Positions 1 to 7,771 of a stretch of 64,000 bases of DNA are shown here, one piece after another. Source of the DNA: Polaribacter sp. KT25b (GTDB lineage: Bacteria > Bacteroidota > Bacteroidia > Flavobacteriales > Flavobacteriaceae); NCBI RefSeq assembly GCF_900105145.1, contig NZ_LT629752.1:992001-1056000 (forward strand), written 5' to 3'. Within the stretch, counting starts at the first letter, position 1. Every line of letters starts with the position of its first letter. The translations under genes were made by a program, and so were the position numbers. The notes under the pieces were generated by a model, which had not been told where the DNA came from, did not search any database, and saw nothing but the letters and a program-made list of their open reading frames with translations.

Positions 1-56
1 TTGTGGTTAGGCTTAAAAATAAAATAAAAAGTAGTTTTTTTATCATTTATGTGTTT

Positions 57-383
57 TTAAAATCCTAATTCTCTTTCTATAGCTTCCATTTCTAAAACAT
101 CTTCTGCTTCAGTTAAAGTAGGAACAATGTTTAAGTCTTCTGGTAAGTCATCAATATCAACATTATTGTAAACAATAACAAAAGATTTACTATTTTTCTT
201 TTTGATGTTATTCAAAAATAAAGAAATTTCTTCTTTTGTAGTTTTAATTTCATTAGAAATTTGTAAAACTAGATGAACTTCATTAAAATCTTTCTCTTTT
301 TTTAAAAAAGTTGTGTAAAAATCTAAAAACGAGTTTTCATCCGAAGTAATAAGAGTATAATTTTCTTTTTTTTCTATTATCAT
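57..383 (-). CDS. Small conserved flavobacterial protein downstream of pyrB (function unknown)
   Basis: A 108-aa soluble acidic protein with no signal peptide or membrane segment. It alternates short beta-like stretches (YTLITSD, VHLVLQIS, SFVIVYN) with helices, which could fit a small alpha/beta fold such as STAS, but I do not recognise a diagnostic motif. It starts 4 nt upstream of the pyrB stop-side boundary, that is, directly after pyrB on the same strand, so it is very probably the third gene of a pyrR-pyrB operon. In related genomes a similar small ORF sits between pyrB and a ribonuclease Z gene (from memory, not checked); rnz itself would lie outside the window. Positions 1-56 show only AT-rich DNA. 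Real gene: fairly sure; function: unknown. Confidence 0.75.
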   Translation of the reverse strand: MIIEKKENYTLITSDENSFLDFYTTFLKKEKDFNEVHLVLQISNEIKTTKEEISLFLNNIKKKNSKSFVIVYNNVDIDDLPEDLNIVPTLTEAEDVLEMEAIERELGF

Positions 384-387
384 TAAT

Positions 388-1317
388 TTACCTTTTAATT
401 TGTTGCGCCAATAAATAAATAACTGCCATTCTTACCGCAACACCATTTTCTACTTGATTTAAAATAATAGATTGATCAGAATCTGCAACTTCGCTTGTAA
501 TTTCTACACCTCTATTTATTGGTCCTGGATGCATTATTACAATTTTCTTGCCAAGATTATCTAAAATGTCTTTATTAATTCCAAAAAGTTGAGTGTATTC
601 TCTGGTTGATGGAAAATATTTAATATCCATTCTTTCGTGTTGCACTCTTAAAACATTGGCAACATCACACCATTCTAAGGCTTTTTTAAGGTTGGTTTCA
701 ACCTCAACACCTAAGCTTGTAATATATTTAGGTATTAAAGTTGTTGGTCCACAAACTTTTACTTGTGCACCTTGTAATTGCAACGCAAATATATTTGATA
801 AAGCAACTCTAGAATGTAAAATATCGCCAACAATAACAATCTTTTTACCTTTTACAGTTCCTAGTTTTTCTCTTATAGAATAAGAATCTAATAATGCTTG
901 TGTTGGATGTTCGTGTGTTCCATCACCAGCATTTATAATCTTTGCATTTACGTGTTTAGATAAGAAAACACCTGCACCAACATTTCCATGTCTCATCACA
1001 ACAATATCTACTTTCATAGATAAAATATTGTTAACCGTGTCTATTAAAGTTTCTCCTTTTTTTACGGATGATTGACTTGCAGAAAAATTAATTACATCTG
1101 CAGAAAGTCTTTTTTGAGCCAGTTCAAAAGAAAGTTTTGTTCTGGTACTATTTTCAAAAAATAAATTTGCAATTGTAATATCTCTTAGAGAAGGAACCTT
1201 TTTTATAGGTCTATTTATAACTTCTTTAAAATGATCTGCAGTTTTAAAAATAAGGTCAATATCAGTTTTTTTTAGATATTTTATGCCTAATAAATGTTCT
1301 ACGCTTAATTGATCCAT
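388..1317 (-). CDS. pyrB: Aspartate carbamoyltransferase catalytic chain
   Basis: Catalyses carbamoyl phosphate + L-aspartate to N-carbamoyl-L-aspartate, the committed step of pyrimidine synthesis in the cytoplasm. The carbamoyl-phosphate loop STRTK is at about residues 57-61, the SxxKGET loop contributed by the neighbouring subunit at about 84-90, HPTQALLD at about 137-144, and the aspartate-domain motif HPGPINRG lies near the C-terminus. The length of 309 aa is normal for the catalytic chain. No regulatory pyrI gene is next to it. It starts 1 nt after the pyrR stop codon, so the two are almost certainly cotranscribed and translationally coupled, which suggests control through the pyrR promoter and leader. 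Confidence 0.97.
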   Translation of the reverse strand: MDQLSVEHLLGIKYLKKTDIDLIFKTADHFKEVINRPIKKVPSLRDITIANLFFENSTRTKLSFELAQKRLSADVINFSASQSSVKKGETLIDTVNNILSMKVDIVVMRHGNVGAGVFLSKHVNAKIINAGDGTHEHPTQALLDSYSIREKLGTVKGKKIVIVGDILHSRVALSNIFALQLQGAQVKVCGPTTLIPKYITSLGVEVETNLKKALEWCDVANVLRVQHERMDIKYFPSTREYTQLFGINKDILDNLGKKIVIMHPGPINRGVEITSEVADSDQSIILNQVENGVAVRMAVIYLLAQQIKR

Positions 1318-1318
1318 A

Positions 1319-1858
1319 TTATTTTTGTTCTATATAAACTGCATCTTTTTTATGCGTTTCTTTCCAAGAAACTAAAACTTTTTCTTCATTTATTGCGTCA
1401 ACTTGCCTTCCTTTATAATTTGGCTGAATTGGTAAATGTCTACTAAAACGTCTATCAATTAAAACCAATAACTCAATACTTTCTGGTCTTCCAAAAGACT
1501 GTATTGCAGTTAAAGCAGCTCTAATACTTCTACCAGAAAATAAAACATCATCAATAATTACCACTTTTTTATTTTCAATTAAAAAATCGATTTTTGTTGA
1601 TGTTGCAGCTAAAGGCGAATCTCTTCTTCTAAAATCATCTCTGTAAAATGTAATATCTAGCAGACCTAATTTTAAATCTTTTATGCCGTATTCGTTTTTT
1701 AACAAAGTTGCTAATCTGTTTGCTAAATACGTTCCTCTTGGTTGTACACCAATTAAAACAGTATTAGAAAAATCATTATGATTTTCAATTAGCTCGCACG
1801 CTAATCTGTGAAGAATAATTTCAATATCTTTTGAGTTAAGTAAGGTTTTTTTGCTCAT
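1319..1858 (-). CDS. pyrR: PyrR-type uracil phosphoribosyltransferase / pyrimidine regulator
   Basis: A phosphoribosyltransferase-fold protein of 179 aa from the chosen start. The PRPP-binding loop VVIIDDVLFSGRS is at about residues 99-111, and the TFYRDD and RDSPL segments typical of PyrR precede it. In Firmicutes PyrR binds pyr mRNA and also has weak uracil phosphoribosyltransferase activity; whether the flavobacterial protein attenuates is not shown here. The open frame extends upstream to 1927, but the ATG at 1858 is preferred: it gives the family length, and a good -33/-7 promoter (1898-1927) overlaps the upstream extension. It is first gene of pyrR-pyrB-small ORF and divergent from the TPR gene. 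Confidence 0.93.
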   Translation of the reverse strand: MSKKTLLNSKDIEIILHRLACELIENHNDFSNTVLIGVQPRGTYLANRLATLLKNEYGIKDLKLGLLDITFYRDDFRRRDSPLAATSTKIDFLIENKKVVIIDDVLFSGRSIRAALTAIQSFGRPESIELLVLIDRRFSRHLPIQPNYKGRQVDAINEEKVLVSWKETHKKDAVYIEQK

Positions 1859-1866
1859 AAGAATGC

Positions 1867-1885
1867 TATCAAATTTTAGTTGATA
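1867..1885 (-). other. Inverted repeat in the pyrR mRNA leader
   Basis: TATCAA (1867-1872) and TTGATA (1880-1885) form a 6-bp perfect dyad with a 7-nt loop. It sits between the predicted transcription start (about 1891) and the pyrR ATG at 1858. It could be a small leader hairpin near the ribosome entry region or an operator. It does not resemble the Bacillus PyrR-binding loop as I know it, so no function is assigned. Confidence 0.35.
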
Positions 1886-1897
1886 GTTATTGAAAAT

Positions 1898-1927
1898 CAA
1901 AATTAGGGTAAATAAACGTATGAGCAA
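1898..1927 (-). promoter_or_regulatory. Bacteroidota-type promoter of pyrR-pyrB
   Basis: On the minus strand a TTG (-33 element, 1927-1925) is followed after 19 nt by TAATTTTG (1905-1898), an exact match to the Bacteroidota -7 consensus TAnnTTTG. Transcription would start near 1891, giving a leader of about 33 nt to the ATG at 1858. The element lies inside the longer open frame and so decides against the upstream start. Confidence 0.7.
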
Positions 1928-2143
1928 AATAAAATGAGATACTAATAATAAAAAACTATTCAGAAATAATTATTTTACTCTTTTTATATAATAATAAATT
2001 TTTTTTGTTATATTTAAGATCAAACCAAATTACTTTATGTAAATATGGTTGTTAATTAAATTGTTGAAAAGAAAAAGTATTGGCTTAAAACTACATTAAC
2101 TTGTTGTATTACCTTTATTTTTATAATGAAAAGCACCTAAGTT

Positions 2144-3514
2144 ATGTCTTTAACGAAGTTTGAATCCATGCTAAAAACCAACAACATCTTTTTTTTTGAT
2201 TTAGTTGAGTTCGAAGAAATTATTGTGCATTATTTAGAAGCTGGTAAACTTTCGCTTGCAAAAAAAGCAGTGAAACTAGGTTTAGAACAGCATCCTGAAT
2301 CTGTTTATCTAAAATTATTACATGTAGAGATTTATATTTTCGAAAATGAGTTAGATAAAGCATCTACTTTGTTGGAGAAAATAGAACTTTTAGATCCAAA
2401 TAATGAAGAGGTTTTTATACAAAAATCTATTATTAATTCTAAATCTGGAGAACATAACGAAGCAATTGTCAATTTAGAAAAAGCATTAATTTTTACTGAT
2501 GATAAAGTAGATGTTTTGTCTTTAATTGGTATGGAATATTTATACTTAGAAAATTATGAGAATGCTCGTTTAAGCTTTGAAAAATGTATAGAAGTAAATT
2601 TTGAAGATTATTCTTCGTTATATAATATTGTTTATTGTTTTGATATGGAACAAAAACATGAGGAATCTATCGTTTTTATAGAAAAATATTTAAATAATAA
2701 TCCTTATTGTGAGGTTGCCTGGCACCAATTAGGTCTGCAAAATTTTATATTAAAAAATTTTAAAAAAGCATTAAGTTCTTTTGATTATGCTGTTTTAATT
2801 GATGAATCATTTATTGGTGGTTATATAGAAAAAGCCAAAACATTAGAAGAATTAGAACGTTATCAAGAAGCAATAGAGAATTATTTAATTACCTTTGAAT
2901 TAGATGACCCTACAGCGTATGCTTATCTTAGAGTTGGCGAGTGTTATGAAAAAATACAAAAGTTTGATGCTGCAATATCTTACTATAAAAAAGCTGTTCA
3001 TGAAGATCCATTATTAGATAAAGGATGGCTTTTGCTAACTAATATTTATTATAATGATGATAATTACCAAAAAGCATCTTATTATATATCCAAAGCTTTA
3101 AAAATTGATGAAGACAATTTGTTGTATTGGAGAAAATATTCTGATATTAAATTAAAACTAAACTTTTATGAAGAAGCTGTTACTGGTTTTGAAAATTGCT
3201 TGGCTTTAAATGATAATACTTTTAAAGTTTATATTGGTTTAGTTGATGTTTTATCTTTTTTAGGAGAATTTGAAAAAGCAATTAAAGTTTTGGAAAGAGC
3301 ACAAAAAATATATAAAAACATTGCTGAAATAGAGTATCGATTTGCTGGAATATTTTTTATTTTAAACAATGAGAAATATGGTTTTCATCATTTGATAAAA
3401 GCTTTTAAACAAGATTACGATCATCATGTAATTTTAAAGGAAATTTATCCAACTGTTTTCGAAAATGAAAAAGTGCAGAAACTTATTAAAAATTATAAAA
3501 AAGCAACAGAATAA
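2144..3514 (+). CDS. Tetratricopeptide repeat (TPR) protein
   Basis: A 456-aa cytoplasmic protein built almost wholly of about eleven TPR-like helix pairs, with repeated signatures such as A/G-x-x-Y/F-x-x-A and D/N-P/E at 34-residue spacing (for example AISYYKKAVHEDP, EEAVTGFENCLAL and EKAIKVLERAQKI). There is no signal peptide and no catalytic domain, so a protein-binding scaffold role is likely; the partner is not evident. In many flavobacteria a TPR gene like this stands next to the DUF368-aroE genes (from memory). Here the efflux operon at 3.6-9 kb separates them, which suggests an insertion. It ends in a clear terminator. Confidence 0.9.
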   Translation: MSLTKFESMLKTNNIFFFDLVEFEEIIVHYLEAGKLSLAKKAVKLGLEQHPESVYLKLLHVEIYIFENELDKASTLLEKIELLDPNNEEVFIQKSIINSKSGEHNEAIVNLEKALIFTDDKVDVLSLIGMEYLYLENYENARLSFEKCIEVNFEDYSSLYNIVYCFDMEQKHEESIVFIEKYLNNNPYCEVAWHQLGLQNFILKNFKKALSSFDYAVLIDESFIGGYIEKAKTLEELERYQEAIENYLITFELDDPTAYAYLRVGECYEKIQKFDAAISYYKKAVHEDPLLDKGWLLLTNIYYNDDNYQKASYYISKALKIDEDNLLYWRKYSDIKLKLNFYEEAVTGFENCLALNDNTFKVYIGLVDVLSFLGEFEKAIKVLERAQKIYKNIAEIEYRFAGIFFILNNEKYGFHHLIKAFKQDYDHHVILKEIYPTVFENEKVQKLIKNYKKATE

Positions 3515-3523
3515 TAGATATAT

Positions 3524-3559
3524 AAAATAGCCTGATTTTTTTAATCAGGCTATTTTTTT
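3524..3559 (+). terminator. Rho-independent terminator after the TPR gene
   Basis: AAAATAGCCTGATT pairs with AATCAGGCTATTTT across a short T loop and runs into a T tract. It begins 10 nt after the TPR stop codon and separates that gene from the tetR promoter. Confidence 0.85.
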
Positions 3560-3587
3560 ATAGAAACTTTAATTATTTTTTAAATGA

Positions 3588-3610
3588 ATGAATATTTATT
3601 CATAATTTTG
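3588..3610 (+). promoter_or_regulatory. Palindromic operator overlapping the -7 box of the tetR/efflux operon
   Basis: ATGAATATTTATTCAT (3588-3603) is a dyad with 7-bp arms around a TT centre. Its last base is the first base of TAATTTTG (3603-3610), an exact Bacteroidota -7 box. TetR-family repressors bind such short palindromes at their own promoter, so this is the likely autoregulatory site of the TetR protein that starts 20 nt downstream. No clear TTG -33 element was found. Confidence 0.65.
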
Positions 3611-3630
3611 TAGTGTAAATTAAAATTAAT

Positions 3631-4215
3631 ATGGCTCGTAAAATTGATGAAGATAAAATAGCAAGAATTAAACAAGCTACAATGCAAACAATTGTAGAAA
3701 AAGGTATTGAAGCTACTACTATTGCAATGATTGCTAAAAAGGCAAATGTTAGCGGAGGTTATTTGTATCGAATCTATACTGGTAAACAAGATTTAATAAA
3801 TGAATTATATCACGATAAAGTAGATTCATTATACAAAGAATTAGAAACTTTACTGATTTTAAATAAAACAAGTGTAAAACCTCTAATTAAATCGTTTATT
3901 AAAAACAGAATTACTTATTTCTTAAAAGAGCCAAATGCATCAAAGTTTTTTTATCAATTATTACACAATGAAAATTTTTTTGCATCCGAAGAAATTAGAC
4001 ATAAAAGTGCAGATTTAATAAAGAATATTAAACTTATTGGAATAAGAGCAGGAGAAATTTCTAAAAACACTTCTGTTTATCAATTACATTATCACATTTT
4101 AGTATATGCTGTAGATTATATCAATTTTACACGGAAAAATATTTTTGGAGAACAAGAAGTAACTATCGATGATGTAGATAAACTTACTGATAATATTTTA
4201 AAAATTTTAAAATAA
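3631..4215 (+). CDS. TetR/AcrR-family transcriptional regulator
   Basis: A 194-aa protein. Residues about 10-55 match the TetR N-terminal helix-turn-helix (IVEKGIEATTIAMIAKKANVS followed by YLYRIYTGKQDLI, broken here to keep it short). The C-terminal ligand domain is variable and names no ligand. It is the first gene of an efflux operon (TetR, TolC-like, HlyD-like, two ABC-2 permeases); the next frame opens right after its stop. The palindrome at 3588-3603 over the -7 box supports autorepression that an effluxed compound would relieve. DNA-binding class is sure; inducer unknown. Confidence 0.93.
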   Translation: MARKIDEDKIARIKQATMQTIVEKGIEATTIAMIAKKANVSGGYLYRIYTGKQDLINELYHDKVDSLYKELETLLILNKTSVKPLIKSFIKNRITYFLKEPNASKFFYQLLHNENFFASEEIRHKSADLIKNIKLIGIRAGEISKNTSVYQLHYHILVYAVDYINFTRKNIFGEQEVTIDDVDKLTDNILKILK

Positions 4216-4242
4216 ATGGAAATCAATTTAAAGTTTAAAGCG

Positions 4243-5598
4243 ATGAAATTAAGTAGAATACATGTAAAGTTATTCCTTTTTTTATGTTTTATAACAACGT
4301 TTACAAATGCTCAAAATATTACATTAAAGCAAGCGTATGATTTAATGTTGTCTAAAAATGGAGAAGCAAAAGCATCTAGCTTTGAGGTAAAAGCCATGGA
4401 AGAAGAGCATAAGGCCACAAAAGGTTTACGTTTACCAACAGTTAGTGTTTCTGGTACTTATATGCATTTAGATAAAGATATTGCTGTTGATTTAAATGAT
4501 CAAAGAAATATGGTTGGTGGTTTGTTAAGTATAACAGATCCTGCTTCAGTTTTAGGTGATTGGGATTTTACCTTGCAAGAAAAAAACTTGGGTTTTGCTA
4601 CAGCAAATGTTTCGATGCCAATTTATGCTGGTGGAAAAATTAATGCTGCTAACAAAGCATCAGAAATTAAATTATCATTATCAGAAACCAAACATAAAAT
4701 TAAGGAAGACGAACTAACTGTTCAGTTAATCAACTATTTTTTTAAGTTAAAATTAGCGCAAGAAGCTGTAAAGTTAAGAAAAGAGGTTTACGACGTTATT
4801 TTACTGCATAACAACCAAGCAAATAAGTTTTTTGAGAATGGAATTATTCCAGAAGTAGAAACCTTAAATGCAAAAGTAGCTTTGTCTAATGCCAAAAGAG
4901 AATTGTTAGCTGCCCAAAAAGATGTTGATTTAGCAACAACTGCTGTTCAAAATTTAATTGGCGTAGATTCCATTAATGGATTTACCAGTAAATTTAATAA
5001 ACCAACAATTGTAAAACCTCTGCAAGATTTTACAAATGAGATGTTAACGGAAAATGAACAATTAAAAATTATTGACAAAAATCATGAGTTAGCTAAAGTA
5101 GGTGTAAAAGTAGAAAATAGTGAATATTTTCCTAAAGTAGGGGTTTCTGGAAAATACATTGTATGGAAAGATAATTTACCATTGGTAGATACAAAATGGT
5201 TTGTAGGTGTAGGTGTAGAATGGGAATTGTTTAATGGTTTTCAAAGAGAACATAAAATAAAAGCATCTAAATACAAAATTTCTCAAGTAGAAGAATTTGA
5301 TAAACAAGCAAGATTAAACTTAACTACATATACAGAAAAACTTTACAATACAATGCAAAAAGAATTGGAACAATATGAAAGTTTAAATAGCGATGAAGCA
5401 TTGGCAAATAAATTAAAGTTTATGAGAACACGTGCTTTTGAAGAAGGTACCGGAACTTCTTTAGAGGTTGTTGATGCTACATTAAAATTATCAGAAATTA
5501 AAATTCATAAAATAAAAGCTTTATATGAGTACAATATTGCTTACGGAGAGTTAATGGTACTTACAGGAAAAACAGCTACTTTCTTAAATCAAAATTAA
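4243..5598 (+). CDS. TolC-family outer membrane efflux protein
   Basis: An outer-membrane channel component of a tripartite exporter. From the ATG at 4243 it is 451 aa with a signal peptide (MKLSRIHVKLFLFLCF then TNAQ) and cleavage near residue 24. The mature part has the alternating long helical segments and the AxxxL/L-x-x-A pattern of the TolC/OEP family, with a duplicated halves arrangement. The frame is open from an ATG at 4216 directly after the tetR stop; 4243 is preferred because it puts the charged signal-peptide start at the N-terminus. It works with the HlyD-like and permease proteins downstream; substrate unknown. Confidence 0.92.
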   Translation: MKLSRIHVKLFLFLCFITTFTNAQNITLKQAYDLMLSKNGEAKASSFEVKAMEEEHKATKGLRLPTVSVSGTYMHLDKDIAVDLNDQRNMVGGLLSITDPASVLGDWDFTLQEKNLGFATANVSMPIYAGGKINAANKASEIKLSLSETKHKIKEDELTVQLINYFFKLKLAQEAVKLRKEVYDVILLHNNQANKFFENGIIPEVETLNAKVALSNAKRELLAAQKDVDLATTAVQNLIGVDSINGFTSKFNKPTIVKPLQDFTNEMLTENEQLKIIDKNHELAKVGVKVENSEYFPKVGVSGKYIVWKDNLPLVDTKWFVGVGVEWELFNGFQREHKIKASKYKISQVEEFDKQARLNLTTYTEKLYNTMQKELEQYESLNSDEALANKLKFMRTRAFEEGTGTSLEVVDATLKLSEIKIHKIKALYEYNIAYGELMVLTGKTATFLNQN

Positions 5599-5605
5599 TA
5601 TAAAA

Positions 5606-6598
5606 ATGAGAAATCCAAAATTTATAAAATCATTAATAGGTATTGTAATTCTTTCAATTATAGTACTTACAAGTGTGTGGTTATTAACGAAACCTAAATC
5701 AGTTATTTTACAAGGTAGAATAGAGGTAAAAGAAATTTATTTATCAGCTAAAATACCTACACGTATTAATTCTTTTGAAGTGAAAGAAGGAGAAAGCGTA
5801 AAAAAAGGACAATTATTGGCAACGCTTTTAAGTCCAGAAATTTTAGCAAAAGAGCAACAAGCTTTAGCTTTAAAAGATGCTGCAAATGCTCAAAAAAACA
5901 AAGCGCAAAACGGTGCTAGATTAGAAGAAATTAGAGCTGCAAAAAGTGTGTATGAAAAAGCATCGGCTGCTGCCAATGTGATGAATAAAACATACAAACG
6001 GATGGAAAATTTATTTAAAGATGGTGTGATTTCTGAACAACAACGAGACGAGATTTTTGCAAAAAAAGAAGTTGCTTTAAAAGACCAAGAAGCCGCATTA
6101 AGTATGTATCAAATGGCAAAAAAAGGCGCTAGAAACGAGGATATAGAAGCAGCTTCTGCTTTGGTTAAACAAGCAGATGGTGCGCTAATAGAATTAGAAG
6201 GATATAAAAATGAACGTAATATTATTGCGCCTATTGATGCTGAAGTTCTTAATTTTTTGCCAGAAGAAGGTGAGTTGATAGGTGCTGGTTATCCTGTTGT
6301 TCATTTGGTTGATTTAAGCAATAGCTACGCAATTCTAAACATTAAAGAAACTAGCCTTTTTAACTTTAAAAAAGGAGAAGTATTTAAAGCAATAATACCT
6401 GCTTTGAATAATAAAGAAGTAGAGTTTAAAATTTATTATATCGCGGCTTTGGGAGATTATGCTACTTGGAATGCAACTAAAGCAAGTGGAGATTTTGATG
6501 TTAGAACTTTTGAAATAAAAGCAATGCCAGTTAAAAAAGAACTAGCATTAAGACCAGGAATGAGTATTTTAATTGATTATTCTCAATTTAATGAGTAA
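5606..6598 (+). CDS. HlyD-family periplasmic adaptor (membrane fusion protein)
   Basis: A 330-aa protein with one N-terminal membrane segment (about residues 9-28, ending LLTKPK). A split biotinyl-lipoyl-like domain surrounds a long alpha-helical hairpin rich in A, K and E (about residues 85-205), followed by beta-barrel segments (IIAPIDAEVLNF, EGELIGAGYPVVHLVD). It bridges inner-membrane permeases and the TolC-like channel. It lies 7 nt after the tolC-like gene and overlaps the next gene's start, consistent with translational coupling. It resembles the adaptor of YhiI/YbhG-type ABC-2 exporters. Confidence 0.92.
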   Translation: MRNPKFIKSLIGIVILSIIVLTSVWLLTKPKSVILQGRIEVKEIYLSAKIPTRINSFEVKEGESVKKGQLLATLLSPEILAKEQQALALKDAANAQKNKAQNGARLEEIRAAKSVYEKASAAANVMNKTYKRMENLFKDGVISEQQRDEIFAKKEVALKDQEAALSMYQMAKKGARNEDIEAASALVKQADGALIELEGYKNERNIIAPIDAEVLNFLPEEGELIGAGYPVVHLVDLSNSYAILNIKETSLFNFKKGEVFKAIIPALNNKEVEFKIYYIAALGDYATWNATKASGDFDVRTFEIKAMPVKKELALRPGMSILIDYSQFNE

Positions 6599-7769
6599 AA
6601 TGAAACCTTCTTTTCGGATTGCAAAAAGAGAGATTGCACTATTGTTTAATAGTAAGTCGTCTTTTATTCTTGCAATTATTTTACCTTTTGTTTCTATATT
6701 ATTTTTTAATTCTCTTTTAAGTAAAGGAGTAGCAAGAGACTTACCTGTTGCTGTGGTAGATTTAGATCATACTGCTACTTCTAGAAATGTAATTGCTCAA
6801 TTAGATGCAGCTCCAGAGATTAAAATTGGTTTTTTTCCTTTAAATCAGCAAAAAGGAGAGGAGTTAATTCGTTTAGGAAAAGCATATGGAGTAATTACTA
6901 TTCCTCAAAATTTTGAAGCAGATTTAAAAAGTGGTAAACAAGTAAATATTATCAATCAATACAATAGTAATTTGTTATTGGCTGGTGGGTTAGAATATAA
7001 GGCATTTAGAAAAGTTATTGGTACAATTTCGGCAGGTATAAACATAGAAAAGCAACGTAAAAGAGGAGTTTCAACAGAGCAGGCTTTGGTTAATTATCAA
7101 CCAATAAAAACTAATAGCCACGTATTATCAAATCCATATACAAATTATTCATATTATTTAAATACTGGATTTTTAACAATGTTTTTTCAATTGTTTGTTA
7201 TGCTAACCACTATTTATTGTTTTGGAGCAGATTTAAAATACAGTAAAGGAAATAAGTTATTAAGCATTACTAATGGAAGTTTATCTGCTATAATTTTAGG
7301 AAAAGTTTTACCCTATACTGTTTGGTTTTTATTTGTAGGTATCATTACGCTTTTAAGTATGTATGTATGGCAAGATTTTCCGTTTTCTGGAAGTAAAATA
7401 ACAGTTTTATTCGGTTTACTTTTATTGATTTTAGCAAATCAATCATTTGCTTTATTTTTTATATCTATAAGCGGTAGTTTTAGAGAAGCTTTAACAATTG
7501 GTTCTGGTTTTGGCGCTGTAAGTCTTTCTTTTTCTGGTATTACATTTCCAATTTTTGGAATGCCAATAGTATTGCAATGGTTAAGTCAGGTTTTTCCGTT
7601 TACGCATTTCTTTGAGTTATTATTAGATCAATCTCAAAGAGGATTTCCTGCATTTTATTCTTTAAAAGCAATAATAATTTTAGTTGTTTTAAGTATTACG
7701 CCAATTACTCTAAGTTGGATTAAATTAAAAAGATTGTTTTTAAAAGGTAGGTTTAATCACAATATTTAA
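6591..7769 (+). CDS. ABC-2 type transporter permease (first copy)
   Basis: A membrane protein of about 393 aa with the ABC-2 (YhhJ/YbhR-like) layout: one N-terminal membrane helix (about residues 20-40), a large extracytoplasmic domain with the LPVAVVDLDHT segment, then five C-terminal helices. The upstream frame opens at a TTG (6573), but ATG 6591, overlapping the hlyD-like stop by 8 nt, is preferred; ATG 6600 is also possible. It is followed after 2 nt by a paralogous permease. No ATP-binding protein is encoded in this operon, so either an ATPase elsewhere energises the pair or the pair works differently. Confidence 0.9.
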   Translation: MSKMKPSFRIAKREIALLFNSKSSFILAIILPFVSILFFNSLLSKGVARDLPVAVVDLDHTATSRNVIAQLDAAPEIKIGFFPLNQQKGEELIRLGKAYGVITIPQNFEADLKSGKQVNIINQYNSNLLLAGGLEYKAFRKVIGTISAGINIEKQRKRGVSTEQALVNYQPIKTNSHVLSNPYTNYSYYLNTGFLTMFFQLFVMLTTIYCFGADLKYSKGNKLLSITNGSLSAIILGKVLPYTVWFLFVGIITLLSMYVWQDFPFSGSKITVLFGLLLLILANQSFALFFISISGSFREALTIGSGFGAVSLSFSGITFPIFGMPIVLQWLSQVFPFTHFFELLLDQSQRGFPAFYSLKAIIILVVLSITPITLSWIKLKRLFLKGRFNHNI

Positions 7770-7771
7770 AA

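Noticed and set aside
1859..2143. PyrR-type attenuator or riboswitch upstream of pyrR
   Set aside because: Only a small 6-bp hairpin in a short leader was found; no terminator/antiterminator pair is visible.
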